A stretch of 64,000 nucleotides of DNA from Lewinellaceae bacterium (lineage in GTDB: Bacteria > Bacteroidota > Bacteroidia > Chitinophagales > Saprospiraceae), in NCBI GenBank assembly GCA_016716135.1, contig JADJWX010000002.1, forward strand, positions 434,001 through 498,000, in the 5' to 3' direction. A program made the translations under genes and the position numbers. Below are positions 8,453-17,351 of this stretch, piece after piece. Each line of letters starts with the position of its first letter. The first letter of the stretch is position 1. The notes below the pieces were generated by a model. That model was given only the letters and a program-made list of their open reading frames with translations. It was not told where the DNA came from and made no database searches.

Positions 8453-9721
8453 TCAGCCTGAAGCCCGTTTATCAGGGGTTAAAAGCACTTTTGCGGTTAC
8501 GGTGGCTGATAACACAAATAAGACCAGGTAGTAGTATTTGAAGGTCATTGGACTGAAAAAATAGAAACAAGTTAGTACAGCGTAGAGCATGACCAGGCAT
8601 AAGGAATAGGGGTGCAATTTCGGTTTCCAACGATGGTAGGCCCACAGACCAAAGATGAGCAGCACCAACATGATGCTGGCCTGAACAACCCGGGCCAGCC
8701 AAACCCGATGCTCCATCTCCCCACTGAACAGGGGTTTCATAAAAACGGCAAAGTAGATACCGCTTTCCATAGACCAGGATACCGGAGGGTTGCCATAGCC
8801 AGTCCATTCACCCACTGCACTATTATTGTGGTGCGTAATGCCTTTGGAAAAAATGCTTGAGTCTTTCAGAAAAAATGGGAATACGTACAGCAAAAGAATA
8901 CTCAGCGCTACCGTCCCCCATATCCAGATATTTTGCCGTAAGGCTTGTTGCCGGAAAATGACATAAGCCAGGAGCGGCAGCCAGAAAATCAGCGTGTACC
9001 GGGATAACAGGCAGCAGATTAGCCCCAGCGTGACCAATCTTAGGTTGCGCTCCAGCAGGCCAACAGCCAGCAGCAGGTAATAGGCGGCAATAATTGTCTC
9101 GAGGCTCACCGGCAACTCCAACCCACCCCATATAATAAAACCCCACAGGCCCAGGGAGGGCAAAAACAGGGCTATAAACCGGGTCAGCCAGGGCGCCCGT
9201 TGCCGGCCAACCCAAAGGCCGTATAAGCCACTTGCCAGTCCTAACATGCCATAACCCAGCCAGCGCGAACTGATACCCAGCCAATCTCCCAGGCCGATCG
9301 GCAACCAATGCAGGGGCATATATACGGGGTATGGCGAATGGGTTGGCAAGGGGACAGGTGTGTAGGGGAATTCGCCACGGTCAAAGCGCTGATACAAGGT
9401 TTCGAGTTGGGGGATCACATCAGACCAGCGGGCTGGATCGGGAAATTCAACAAACAATTTGCGCAATTCTTCGTAGGCCAGGGCCATTGGCAGCATGCCG
9501 GCCAGGAACCATAAAACACCCGGGAGGAATTGTAGCCTTGGTGCTGGTACGGCCTGAGCCTCCTGCTTTCGGATATGTTGAAAGAAAAATAAAATGGCGA
9601 TGCCGGCTGATACGGTAAACAAGATCAGGGGGTTTTGGTATTTGTCAAATACTATCCTCCCCTTAAATGTGAGGATTATTTGAGCGGCCAGCAGTAAAAT
9701 GACCAACACTTTTATACGCAT
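8453..9721 (-). CDS. Polytopic membrane protein, possible GT-C-type glycosyltransferase
   Basis: The protein has 422 residues with about ten hydrophobic segments and short loops. A large periplasmic loop after the second or third segment (residues about 85-140) contains DPARWSDVIPQLETLYQRFDRGEFPYTP, and a PVYMPLHWLPIG segment follows. This layout resembles GT87/DUF2029 and related lipid-linked-sugar mannosyltransferases, but no decisive catalytic motif is visible. The start MRIKVLVILL at 9721 was preferred to an ATG eight codons upstream because it places the hydrophobic signal at the N-terminus. It appears to be a single-gene unit. Confidence 0.65.
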   Translation of the reverse strand: MRIKVLVILLLAAQIILTFKGRIVFDKYQNPLILFTVSAGIAILFFFQHIRKQEAQAVPAPRLQFLPGVLWFLAGMLPMALAYEELRKLFVEFPDPARWSDVIPQLETLYQRFDRGEFPYTPVPLPTHSPYPVYMPLHWLPIGLGDWLGISSRWLGYGMLGLASGLYGLWVGRQRAPWLTRFIALFLPSLGLWGFIIWGGLELPVSLETIIAAYYLLLAVGLLERNLRLVTLGLICCLLSRYTLIFWLPLLAYVIFRQQALRQNIWIWGTVALSILLLYVFPFFLKDSSIFSKGITHHNNSAVGEWTGYGNPPVSWSMESGIYFAVFMKPLFSGEMEHRVWLARVVQASIMLVLLIFGLWAYHRWKPKLHPYSLCLVMLYAVLTCFYFFSPMTFKYYYLVLFVLSATVTAKVLLTPDKRASG

Positions 9722-9874
9722 TTGGCAAATGTAAGACTTCGCCATCGGATTGTTTTTTCTTGGGCTTCAAAATACGCTTGGCAATCATTTTGGATAGGTG
9801 CATACACTGGTAAAGCGTGATCTTACCGTATCAATAAAGCATTTAAATACCCGGGCAGGCGCTATTAAACCCGT

Positions 9875-11314
9875 TTACCGCATCACCCGCCGGACCACCA
9901 GCCCCAGTCCCACCGACCGGCGTTTTTCTGAAAATAATGCCGCATCCCGGCTGCTGCTGTTCAGCCCGGTGCGGCCTGTTAGCGCAAGCCCTGCCGACCA
10001 ATCGCGCCGCCGGTACAACCAGGCCAGGCTGCCGGTGGCAGACAGTGTGCCGGCATTACGGTAGGGCAGGGCGTCCAGGGCAAATGTTTCGCTGCCGATG
10101 GTTGTCGAGCCCGATGGCCGGGCCACCAGCCCGATGGCCACACCGGCGGCCGCATCCAGTTGCCAACGTTTCCCAAAAGGCAAGGTCAGGCCCATCAGTA
10201 TTGGCGCCTCGATATGCCGGTAGCGGTTGTATCGTGTCTCCCGGGTGGTGCTTAGCACCCTGACCTCGCCCGGGCCAAAAATATTTTCAATGGAGCCATC
10301 CGGGTAAATAATGCGCTCCAGCAAAAGGTTGGGGTCGGGCCGGGTACTTTCCGTGGTTTGCAGGGTGCGGCGCACATCGGTCCATTGGGCAAATTGAATA
10401 CCCGTTTGGATAAAAAAATGCCGGTTCAATTGCCGGCGAATATCCAGCCCGACCTGAAACATATCCAGCGTTTTTTCTTCCTGATTTCGAGCGGTCACAT
10501 AATCGGGCGCGCCGGAGCGGCTTACCTGGTTTGTTCCAAAAACAGCCTGTGCGCCCACCGACCATTTCGATGCTTTCCGGCGCTTGTGCCGTTCGGCTGC
10601 CGGCATTTGTGCAACTGGTTTGAACGGAAATTCCGGCCGGCCGCTTTGGATGTTTACCCCCGAAATCGTTGGCAGACATTCCACGTTTTCAATGGTGCCT
10701 GCCCCCCGGGTCGCCTCTACGGAAGATCGCGGGTTATTTGCAGCCGGAACTGAGGGGTTTTGTGTTGTTGTGGGGTCGTTTTTTATTGATGAAATATTGC
10801 CTGCGGATGATTGGGTTTCGCCAACGCCTGATGCCCCGTGTTGGGCGACCGCGAGGGTCGCCTCTACGGAAGATCGTGGGTTATCGGTAACCGGTTTTGC
10901 GGGGTTTTGTGTTGTTGTGAGGTTGTTTTTTATTGATGAAAAATTGTCTGTGGATGATTGGGTTTCACCAACGCGCGATGCCGCGTAGGGGCGACCCTTG
11001 CGGTCGCCCACGGGATGTTGGGCGTCCGCGGCGTGATGGTCGCCCACGGAATATTGATCGCCTGCAGCGTGATGATCGTTCGAAAAAATGCGGTTGCCCG
11101 AAATGGTCAATTCCGGTTGAGCGGACCACCACCAGGCCGTACCGCCGCCAGCCAGCAGGATAAAACCCGCCAGCAGCCACCAGGCCAATACCCGGCGCCG
11201 GGGCTTTTTGCGCCGGCGCGATTCCAGTGCCGTCCATGCGGCTTCCAGGTCGAAGTCGGTTGCCGAGTCGGGGAGTTTATTTTTCAGAGCCTTGTCAAAC
11301 CAATCCTTGTTCAT
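9875..11314 (-). CDS. Anti-sigma-like membrane protein fused to an outer-membrane beta-barrel domain
   Basis: The protein has 479 residues. Residues 1-40 resemble the cytoplasmic head found next to ECF sigma genes (WFDKALKNKLPDSATDFDLEAAW is split here as WFDKALKNKL and AAW). One transmembrane helix lies at about 43-66. Residues 75-215 are low complexity with two copies of a roughly 45-residue unit (VGETQSS, SSIKN, TTTQNP, NPRSSVEAT). Residues 250-479 look like an outer-membrane beta-barrel domain. The 5' end overlaps the sigma gene by 20 bp, so the protein is probably its regulator. The low-complexity part carries REP-derived DNA (GDRKGRPY). Family assignment is moderate. Confidence 0.72.
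   Translation of the reverse strand: MNKDWFDKALKNKLPDSATDFDLEAAWTALESRRRKKPRRRVLAWWLLAGFILLAGGGTAWWWSAQPELTISGNRIFSNDHHAAGDQYSVGDHHAADAQHPVGDRKGRPYAASRVGETQSSTDNFSSIKNNLTTTQNPAKPVTDNPRSSVEATLAVAQHGASGVGETQSSAGNISSIKNDPTTTQNPSVPAANNPRSSVEATRGAGTIENVECLPTISGVNIQSGRPEFPFKPVAQMPAAERHKRRKASKWSVGAQAVFGTNQVSRSGAPDYVTARNQEEKTLDMFQVGLDIRRQLNRHFFIQTGIQFAQWTDVRRTLQTTESTRPDPNLLLERIIYPDGSIENIFGPGEVRVLSTTRETRYNRYRHIEAPILMGLTLPFGKRWQLDAAAGVAIGLVARPSGSTTIGSETFALDALPYRNAGTLSATGSLAWLYRRRDWSAGLALTGRTGLNSSSRDAALFSEKRRSVGLGLVVRRVMR
10700..11060. repeat. REP-type GGGCGACC palindromes inside a coding sequence
   Basis: Three degenerate copies of a palindrome with GGGCGACC/GGTCGCCC arms and a CTACG tail lie near 10707, 10850 and 10985, all in frame within the 9875-11314 gene. 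The clearest copy translates to GDRKGRPY, a peptide typical of repeats read through as protein. The flanking coding units are themselves repeated. Confidence 0.65.
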
Positions 11315-11858
11315 AGTGCCGGAGTAAGGGTTCGAGTTTTTGTTTTAGCAGTTGTTTGGCGCGGGTCAGTTGGGAGCGGGAAGCACTTTCGGTAATTTGG
11401 AGCGCGTCGGCAATTTCGCGGTGCGACCAGTTTTCAAAAACAAACAGGTTGAGCACTTGCCGGTAGCCCTCGGGTAGTTGGCGGATGGCTTCCAGGAGTT
11501 GGGTTTCTTTCAGCAGTTCCAGGTCGGTATCCCGGAAATCTGTTTCGGGTAGTTCTGACGGTAATTCCAGCCAGGGTTCCAGCCGCCGGTTTTTGCGCAT
11601 GATCTGCAAGATCGTATTGACGCTCAGCCGGTACAGCCAGCCCTCAAATGCCCCTTTTGAGGGGTCGAATGCCGCTATTTTTTCAAAAATCAACACGAAG
11701 GACTCCTGCAGAAAATCGAGGGCTTGCGGCTCGTCGGTCGCATAGCGGCGGGCAATGGCCAGCACTTTCGGCGCAAAGCGGCTGAACAGCGCTTTTTCCG
11801 AAGCCGGACGGCCGTTGCAGCAGCCTTCGATGATCTGCAGGAGTTGGTTGTCGTGCAT
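11295..11858 (-). CDS. ECF-type RNA polymerase sigma factor
   Basis: The protein has 187 residues. The sigma2 region (residues about 22-90) includes ATDEPQALDFLQESFVLIFEKI and GWLYRLSVNTILQ. The sigma4 region (about 125-180) includes QLPEGYRQVLNLFVFENWSH followed by the helix-turn-helix ALQITESASRSQLTRAK. It starts 9 bp after the lipoprotein gene ends, and its end overlaps the downstream membrane gene by 20 bp, so the three genes probably form one transcript. By analogy with Bacteroidota ECF loci, the next gene product likely holds it at the membrane. Confidence 0.93.
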   Translation of the reverse strand: MHDNQLLQIIEGCCNGRPASEKALFSRFAPKVLAIARRYATDEPQALDFLQESFVLIFEKIAAFDPSKGAFEGWLYRLSVNTILQIMRKNRRLEPWLELPSELPETDFRDTDLELLKETQLLEAIRQLPEGYRQVLNLFVFENWSHREIADALQITESASRSQLTRAKQLLKQKLEPLLRHYEQGLV

Positions 11859-11867
11859 GGAATTAAC

Positions 11868-13634
11868 TTACTGTAGTATAGCCGTGATCGTAATGGTGCT
11901 GTTGGGGTAAGTTGTGTTGCCTGGGATTTCAGTCAGAATAACATTGGTCATTTTGAAAATGACCAGTTCGCCCGGCTGCGTCCCTTGTTGAATAGCCTCG
12001 ACGGTGCCTCCCTGCGTATTGATCGTGTAGTAAAAAGGCTGACCAAACAGCGTGTGTTGTGTGCTTACGCCCCAAAGCGGGTTGGCGGGGTTCTGGTTCC
12101 AGTCGAGCAAGGTGATTTCATAGTTCACCTTGTTTCCGTTCCCCTGATCGTCAATTGTTGTAATCCGGTAGATATCCGGGGTGGTTGGAGTTGACTCAAC
12201 CACAGCAGTTGCAGTGTTGATGAATTTTTCCGTGCCGTTTCCAAATTCAATCAGAACCCCGGTAGTTAATTGCACATCGCAGGCGATCACATCGCCGATC
12301 AGGACGCGGGGCTCCACCGGTTGGGTGATGGTTTGGCTGGTTTTCAGGGCATCAATGTCGTACCCGATAACAGAAACATCCGTACCGCTGCAATTGGCAA
12401 TAATACCGCTGAAGGTGCCGTCGGGATTGACGTGTACCGGAAAGTATCCGGGCGCCTGCCCGTTTGTCCAGGCCTGCACATAGCCGTTGGTCACCGGCTC
12501 CTGGTCGCAGTTGAGCAACGTGCCTTCAATTTCGATCCAGTCGGAGGTCCAGGTTACGGAAATAATGCCCAGGTCAGTATCAGCCGTGAACGGGCCGATG
12601 GTTTGGCTGTGTACCACTTCGCCGCATTCGTTCAGCACTTCAAACAACAGCGTTTCGCCGGCAGGCACACCGCCGGAAAAATAGCCGCTCGCGCTGGGAA
12701 CGGCAGTCGCAGTAGTGCCGTCGGGGCGTGTGATGCGAATTTGTACATAGGGGTAGGCATTGCCGATACGCAGGATGCCCGAGAGCCGGATGATCGGGAA
12801 GCCGTCGTCGCAGTTCCACCAGCTGAAGTGGCTGACCTGGCCTTTGTACACCGAACCGTCGAGCACCGCTTTGCCTTCCTCTTTCCAGATGCTGGTGGCT
12901 TCGTCGATGTACCAAAGCGGAATTTCGGTCGGGGCCTTCGACAGCCGGTCGGCGGGTACCGGCACGGTCATCTGAGCCGGTTTGCTGAGTTGCAATTTTG
13001 CGCCTGCGGGACTTTCGAGCAGGGCGTGGATCATGCCGAAACTGCGCAAAATCTGTGTTTCGCCACCGGTGGTTTGGCCCAGAAAAGAGCCCGGGATCAT
13101 GCTGACGGTTTCGGATTTGGACGGGTCGAGGTAGGTCGCGTACACCAGCACGGCGCCGGAATACGCATTTCCGTTTGCATCGACAAAACCGTCGGCAGCA
13201 AACTGAATGGAACCGCCGCCCGGCACGTCCACCTGGCCGCCGGCGCCGGCGGTGATTTGGCCGGCCAGTGTTTTGGTGCGCAGGCTGACTTTTACGCGGC
13301 CGGTTTGACCGGCTTTGGCGGAAAAACTTACCAGCGAGGGGAAATACCCGGTTTTTTCCACCCGGACAAACGGCTGGATTTCATTGGCCAGCCCGTCGAG
13401 TTCAAAATAGCCGTTTTCGTCGGTCTGGATTTGGCTGGCGCCCAGGCGGACCGTGGCTGCTTCGAGCGGCGTTCCGGTTTCGTCGACCACCAGGCCCATG
13501 ACACCGGTTTGGATTTTAACCGTGGGAACAGGCGGAATAACAATGTCGGTTTGATCGGTGCTGTCTTTGCGGCAGCCGGCCAGGAGTGCGCCGACGAGGA
13601 CCGCCAGGAGCAGGAATTTTATGGAAAATTTCAT
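11868..13634 (-). CDS. Surface lipoprotein with carboxypeptidase-regulatory-like domain
   Basis: The protein has 588 residues counted from the ATG at 13634 (MKFSIKFLLL). A signal sequence ends in the lipobox LLAGC. Residues about 45-120 form a carboxypeptidase regulatory-like domain (GVMGLVVDETGTPLEAATVRLG, shown here only in part as VVDETGTPLEAATV, then TDENGYFELDGL). Further beta-rich modules follow, some with ADGTFSG-like motifs; HFSWWNCDDGFP lies mid-protein. Upstream codons read through the leader and hairpin and were excluded. Lying upstream of a sigma/anti-sigma pair, it may be a sensed or regulated surface component. The exact role is unknown. Confidence 0.75.
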   Translation of the reverse strand: MKFSIKFLLLAVLVGALLAGCRKDSTDQTDIVIPPVPTVKIQTGVMGLVVDETGTPLEAATVRLGASQIQTDENGYFELDGLANEIQPFVRVEKTGYFPSLVSFSAKAGQTGRVKVSLRTKTLAGQITAGAGGQVDVPGGGSIQFAADGFVDANGNAYSGAVLVYATYLDPSKSETVSMIPGSFLGQTTGGETQILRSFGMIHALLESPAGAKLQLSKPAQMTVPVPADRLSKAPTEIPLWYIDEATSIWKEEGKAVLDGSVYKGQVSHFSWWNCDDGFPIIRLSGILRIGNAYPYVQIRITRPDGTTATAVPSASGYFSGGVPAGETLLFEVLNECGEVVHSQTIGPFTADTDLGIISVTWTSDWIEIEGTLLNCDQEPVTNGYVQAWTNGQAPGYFPVHVNPDGTFSGIIANCSGTDVSVIGYDIDALKTSQTITQPVEPRVLIGDVIACDVQLTTGVLIEFGNGTEKFINTATAVVESTPTTPDIYRITTIDDQGNGNKVNYEITLLDWNQNPANPLWGVSTQHTLFGQPFYYTINTQGGTVEAIQQGTQPGELVIFKMTNVILTEIPGNTTYPNSTITITAILQ

Positions 13635-13710
13635 GATTTGCAAGGTGTGAAAATGGTAAAACTGTTGGTGTTGTGCGCACATCTTACCGGAACTATGCAG
13701 CATTGCCGGA

Positions 13711-13780
13711 AACGCTGCGTGAGAAGCAGCGTTTTTTTTGGTGGTAGTAGTGAGGCGGTGACTATCAGTCACCGCCTCAC
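13711..13780. terminator. Two hairpins between sulfatase and lipoprotein genes
   Basis: A 13-bp perfect stem (GTGAGGCGGTGAC at 13750-13762 with its complement at 13768-13780) lies 71 bp past the sulfatase stop and probably ends that transcript. A second stem (AACGCTGC and GCAGCGTT, 13711-13732) is followed on the + strand by eight T residues, the form of an intrinsic terminator facing the other way. Confidence 0.6.
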
Positions 13781-13850
13781 TTGGCCCCCCGCTCATGGAA
13801 ACGGACTTGAAAAGATGGGAGCACCTGTTTCGAAGGAATAGCCCCCGTTT

Positions 13851-15434
13851 TCAAGGCCTAGCCATGGCCTCCGTATCCCGGTACTGCATTTGCAACCGCA
13901 GCAATTCCCGTTTCAGTTTTTTCGTCAGGCGCCGGTATTTCCGCTGGCCGTACCGATTCTCGGTTTCACCGGGGTCGCGCTTCAGATCGTAAAGCTCCCA
14001 GGCGTCGATGTCGTTGTAGAAGTGGATAAGTTTGTAGCGCTGTGTGCGCAGGCCGTAGTGTTTTTTGACATCGTGCCAGCCGTAGGGGTATTCGTAGTAG
14101 TGGTAGTACATGGATTTGCGCCAGCCTTTGGCCTTGCCGGTGCGCATCAGCGGCACCAGCGATTGGCCCTGCATATCTGCCGGGGGCGTTATGCCGGCCA
14201 CATCGAGGAAGGTAGAGGCAAAGTCGAGGTTCAGTGCCAGGGCATCGCTCACGGTACCTGCCGGGATTTTGGGCGGAAAGCGCATGACCAACGGGATGGT
14301 CAGCGAGGGTTCGTACATGAAGCGCTTGTCGTACCAGCCGTGCTCGCCGAGGAAAAAGCCCTGGTCGGAGGTGTACACGATGATGGTGTTGTCCAGTTGC
14401 CCGGTTTTTTCCAGGTAATCGAGCAGGCGCCCCACATTGTCGTCCACCGAGGCGACGCAGCGCAGGTAATCTTTGAGGTAGCGCTGGTATTTCCAGATGG
14501 ACAGGGCGCGGCCCTCGGGTTTGTCGCGGTAAAAAGCCTCCGTGATTGGCCTGTAGTACGCTTCCCAGGCCTGGCGTTGGGCTTCGGTCATACGTTTGAG
14601 ATTGGCTTCGATGCCCATGGGTGTCCAGGATTTTTTGCCGCCGGTGCCGGTTTCTTCGGCCGGCTCGCGGAGGAAGAGTTTCATGTCGTGGCCCAGCCAC
14701 ATGTCGTCGATCCGCATATCCTGTTCGCTGGCGGCCCGGGAACGGCCGGCGTAGTCGTCAAACAGGGTAGGGGGGAGCGGCAGCTCGCGATCGTCGAACA
14801 GGCTGAAATGTTTGGCGTCGGGCATCCAGTTGCGGTGGGGTGCTTTTTGGTGCACGAACAGGCAGAAGGGCTGGTTTCTCGGGCGGCGTTTTTCGAGCGT
14901 TTCGATCGCGATATCGGTGACCACATCGGTGGCATAGCCTTCGATGCGGACGGTGTCGCCCATTTCGATCAGGTCGGGGTTGTAGTATTCGCCCTGACCG
15001 ATCAGCACATTCCAGTAGTCGAAGCCGGTGGGTTCGGTGGCGAGGTGCCATTTCCCGATCATGGCGGTGTAGTACCCGTTGGCGCGCAGGATTTTTGGAA
15101 ACGTTTGCTGCGCGCCGTCGAAGCGGCTGCGGTTGTCGCGAAAGCCGTTGATGTGGCTGTACTTGCCGGTGAGCAGCACTGCCCGGCTGGGTCCGCAGAT
15201 GGAGTTGGTCACGCAGGCGTTTCGGAAAATCATGCCTTCCCGGCCGATGCGGTCAATGTTTGGTGTATGGATCAGCGTCGTATCATAGGCGCTGACGGCG
15301 GCACGGGCGTGGTCGTCGGTCATGATGAAGACGATGTTCGGGCGCGTGGTTTGGGCGAAAATGGAAAGGGCGCCGGAGCATAGCAGGAAGGACAGGAGGC
15401 GGATTAGCATGGCGTGGATGAATTTTAATTCCAT
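13851..15434 (-). CDS. Secreted sulfatase (formylglycine-dependent)
   Basis: The protein has 527 residues from the ATG at 15434; a shorter start at 15410 (MLIRLLSFLL) is equally possible. After a signal peptide ending in IFAQ, the alkaline-phosphatase-like sulfatase fold begins with RPNIVFIMTDDHA (metal-binding Asp pair). Cys80 in SICGPSRAVLLTGKYSH is the residue oxidised to formylglycine by a separate enzyme. Other conserved parts are GKWHL, VHQKAPHR, TSDQGFFLGEHGWYDKR and a DUF4976-like C-terminus. It is similar to N-sulfoglucosamine or iduronate sulfatases, so it likely removes sulfate from polysaccharides. No maturase gene lies nearby. Confidence 0.92.
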   Translation of the reverse strand: MELKFIHAMLIRLLSFLLCSGALSIFAQTTRPNIVFIMTDDHARAAVSAYDTTLIHTPNIDRIGREGMIFRNACVTNSICGPSRAVLLTGKYSHINGFRDNRSRFDGAQQTFPKILRANGYYTAMIGKWHLATEPTGFDYWNVLIGQGEYYNPDLIEMGDTVRIEGYATDVVTDIAIETLEKRRPRNQPFCLFVHQKAPHRNWMPDAKHFSLFDDRELPLPPTLFDDYAGRSRAASEQDMRIDDMWLGHDMKLFLREPAEETGTGGKKSWTPMGIEANLKRMTEAQRQAWEAYYRPITEAFYRDKPEGRALSIWKYQRYLKDYLRCVASVDDNVGRLLDYLEKTGQLDNTIIVYTSDQGFFLGEHGWYDKRFMYEPSLTIPLVMRFPPKIPAGTVSDALALNLDFASTFLDVAGITPPADMQGQSLVPLMRTGKAKGWRKSMYYHYYEYPYGWHDVKKHYGLRTQRYKLIHFYNDIDAWELYDLKRDPGETENRYGQRKYRRLTKKLKRELLRLQMQYRDTEAMARP

Positions 15435-15435
15435 G

Positions 15436-15843
15436 TTAAATACCCAAAACAGCTGCAAACTCATCAATACGCATACAGGTAACTTGAGGGAACTTGACCT
15501 GTTTCATTTGCTGGAAAACACGATCTTCAGAAACTAAAACATCGGCAGCGGCGGCAATAGCACAATCAATGAATTTATTGTCATCAGGATCCTTTTCAAG
15601 GAGGTTCCAGTAGAAATATCGTTCAATCTTGAGCAGATTTTCTAAATCAAGAAGTATACCCAGCGCTTCTTCAGAAAATTCCTGGCCCATGTGCCGGGCT
15701 ATTATTTCTTCATACTCAAACAAAATGTCGGTGGTCACACACAGGGTAAGTTCACCATCAAGCAGCAATTGGAAAATCCAGTTGGTTGCCGACCTCCTGG
15801 AAAGCGAAACCAGCAGCACATTTGTATCGAGTACAACCTTCAT
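15436..15843 (-). CDS. PIN-domain toxin
   Basis: The protein has 135 residues and is a complete PIN nuclease. Asp6 in VVLDTNVLL, Glu in LFEYEEII, Asp in DDNKFIDCAIAA and Asp in VSEDRVF form the acidic Mg-binding site. It matches the subfamily of putative toxins often annotated as PIN family TA components. The start codon abuts the stop of the upstream small gene, which fits co-translation with its antitoxin. Such toxins cut RNA and are held inactive by the partner. The sulfatase start lies one base past its stop, so it may be co-transcribed. Confidence 0.9.
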   Translation of the reverse strand: MKVVLDTNVLLVSLSRRSATNWIFQLLLDGELTLCVTTDILFEYEEIIARHMGQEFSEEALGILLDLENLLKIERYFYWNLLEKDPDDNKFIDCAIAAAADVLVSEDRVFQQMKQVKFPQVTCMRIDEFAAVLGI

Positions 15844-16080
15844 TTACTTCGCTTTCTGCCGGTAGGAAATGCGCATTTTTGTTTCCAGCAAGCGTTTTAT
15901 ATCTTCATCTGTCCAGCCTTTTTCTTCCCAGATACGATCCGCTTTGTCCATAAGAACTTCTGCTCGAAAACGTAGCAAAATGCGTTTCAACAAATGGAGT
16001 TCAGCTTCTGATATATCTCCGGTAAATAATTTGAGCAGTTCTAATTGTGCATTGCTCAATCGTTCTTCCAATACAGGCAT
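15844..16080 (-). CDS. Probable antitoxin of the PIN toxin
   Basis: The protein has 78 residues and is charged and helical (LSNAQLELLKLFTGDISEAELHLLKR, shown in part: LSNAQLELLKLF). The C-terminus is basic, with WTDEDIKRLLETKMR. Its position directly upstream, with a stop and start in contact, and its size are typical of antitoxins of PIN-family pairs. There is no clear ribbon-helix-helix or AbrB motif, so the antitoxin family is not assigned. A TATATTTG promoter box lies 20 bases upstream of the start. Confidence 0.78.
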   Translation of the reverse strand: MPVLEERLSNAQLELLKLFTGDISEAELHLLKRILLRFRAEVLMDKADRIWEEKGWTDEDIKRLLETKMRISYRQKAK

Positions 16081-16099
16081 GATTTATTTGTTTTGGTTA

Positions 16100-16107
16100 C
16101 AAATATA
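16100..16107 (-). promoter_or_regulatory. -7 promoter box of the PIN toxin-antitoxin operon
   Basis: On the minus strand the sequence reads TATATTTG, an exact TAnnTTTG match, with TTGG about 17 bases upstream. The distance to the antitoxin start is about 20 bases, giving a short leader. Confidence 0.55.
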
Positions 16108-16233
16108 CTCCCTCTTGAGTTACCAACAACGCTACACATCCGGTTCCTTATTCCAGAAAGGGGGCACAAGTGCCACCGGATACATTCCGTAATTGCTGTT
16201 CGGCCAAACATTTATTTCGCACAGCCTTTCACA

Positions 16234-17070
16234 TCAAGCCACCAAATAGATCCCATTCGCTTCCAACCGGATCCGACGCAGTTTATAAAGCAGACCAATG
16301 GCTTTTTTAAAGGTTTTTTTGCTCATTTGGAGCAGTCGGGAGATCTCGTCCGGGGCGCTTTTGTCGGTGAGGGGGAGGAAGCCCTGGTTGGCCTGGAGTG
16401 CGGCCAGTATTTTTTCGCCATTGGGTTCCACCTTTGCGTAACCGGGTTTTTCGAGGCGCACATCAATTTTTCCGTCCTCGCGTACCTGTTTGATGTAGCC
16501 CTTGCAGCGGTCGCCCCGGCGTATTGGTGCAAAGGTTTCGTTGTCATACACCAGTCCCTGGTAGCGGTTGTTAATGATGACGTTGTGACCCAATTCGGTG
16601 CGATTGTCAATGAGGAGGTCTACCTCCTGCCCGGCTTCCAGGCGGATAAAGCTTTCCTGGAAAAACCGCTGGTAGCGCCCGGTAGCGGCGAGGCGGTTGG
16701 TTTGTTCGTCGAGGTACAGGTACACGATGTACCAGTTACCGGGGATCATCCGGCCGGGCTGCTCGCGGAAGGGCACGAACAGGTCTTTGTCCAGGCCCCA
16801 ATCGAGGAAAGCGCCGTGCTCATTGACATCCTTGACTTGCAGGCAGGCAAATTCATGGAGTTTGATCAACGGCGTTTCCCGGGTAGCCAGGAGGCAATCG
16901 TCGGAATCTTTGAATACAAAAACCTGGAGTGAGTCGCCCGGCTTCCAGTTTTTGGGCAGTTCCTTATTGGGCAGCAAAACTTCTGCGCTGGCTTCCTCGT
17001 CGGTGAGTTGAATGCCGTTGTGGGTCTGGCGGACGATTTTTAGCTGGTTGGTTTCACCGAGATGGATCAT
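16234..17070 (-). CDS. CvfB-like S1 RNA-binding protein
   Basis: The protein has 278 residues, the normal length of the CvfB/YitL family. It contains tandem S1-like OB folds: residues about 60-125 (VKDVNEHGAFLDWGLDKDLFVP), 135-200 (LIDNRTELGHNVIINNRYQGLV) and 200-225 (GYIKQVREDGKIDVRL). A C-terminal winged-helix ends with ISRLLQMSKKTFKKAIGLLYK (given here in pieces). Homologs bind RNA and affect virulence or stress genes in Firmicutes; the role in Bacteroidota is not established. A TACCTTTA box at 17093-17100 suggests its own promoter. It appears monocistronic. Confidence 0.9.
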   Translation of the reverse strand: MIHLGETNQLKIVRQTHNGIQLTDEEASAEVLLPNKELPKNWKPGDSLQVFVFKDSDDCLLATRETPLIKLHEFACLQVKDVNEHGAFLDWGLDKDLFVPFREQPGRMIPGNWYIVYLYLDEQTNRLAATGRYQRFFQESFIRLEAGQEVDLLIDNRTELGHNVIINNRYQGLVYDNETFAPIRRGDRCKGYIKQVREDGKIDVRLEKPGYAKVEPNGEKILAALQANQGFLPLTDKSAPDEISRLLQMSKKTFKKAIGLLYKLRRIRLEANGIYLVA

Positions 17071-17092
17071 GCTGTGCGTGGCGTTGTGGGGG

Positions 17093-17100
17093 TAAAGGTA
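17093..17100 (-). promoter_or_regulatory. -7 promoter box of the CvfB-like gene
   Basis: TACCTTTA on the minus strand, 23 bases upstream of the start codon, is one base from the TAnnTTTG consensus. Confidence 0.4.
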
Positions 17101-17295
17101 GGGAAATGGGGCTTAGTGAAAACTTTGTGGTACGCCGTGTTTTTAGTGGGAAAACCACCGCTCCGCGCTGCCCAAAGGCGTTCTTCGTCCCTACAGGTGT
17201 TTTGATATAATTTGAAACGGGGTATAGGGTAGGACGTGCAGGAGAATGCGAGTTTATCCGCCACATCTTGAATAAAAAGGTTTCGCCTAAAAGAC

Positions 17296-17330
17296 AAACG
17301 GCTTTTGACTATTCATGTCAAAAGCCGTTT
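17296..17330 (-). terminator. Terminator of the split HipA-like operon
   Basis: A 14-bp perfect stem (AAACGGCTTTTGAC and its complement) with a 7-base loop lies 22 bp after the stop of the HipA-N-like gene and is followed on the minus strand by GTCTTTT. Confidence 0.75.
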
Positions 17331-17351
17331 GCAATATTTAGCTGAACAAGC

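Noticed and set aside
12270..13841. 523-codon + strand open frame opposite the lipoprotein gene
   Set aside because: The minus strand encodes a recognisable lipoprotein with a lipobox and CRD domain; the + frame has no family features and spans the intergenic hairpins.
13890..15383. 497-codon + strand open frame opposite the sulfatase
   Set aside because: The sulfatase with all active-site motifs is on the other strand; the frame is an antisense shadow from GC-rich third positions.
17100..17290. Short open frames between the CvfB-like gene and the HipS-like gene
   Set aside because: The peptides (RDEERLWAARSGGFP) look like read-through of an interspersed sequence; no start signal or conserved context.
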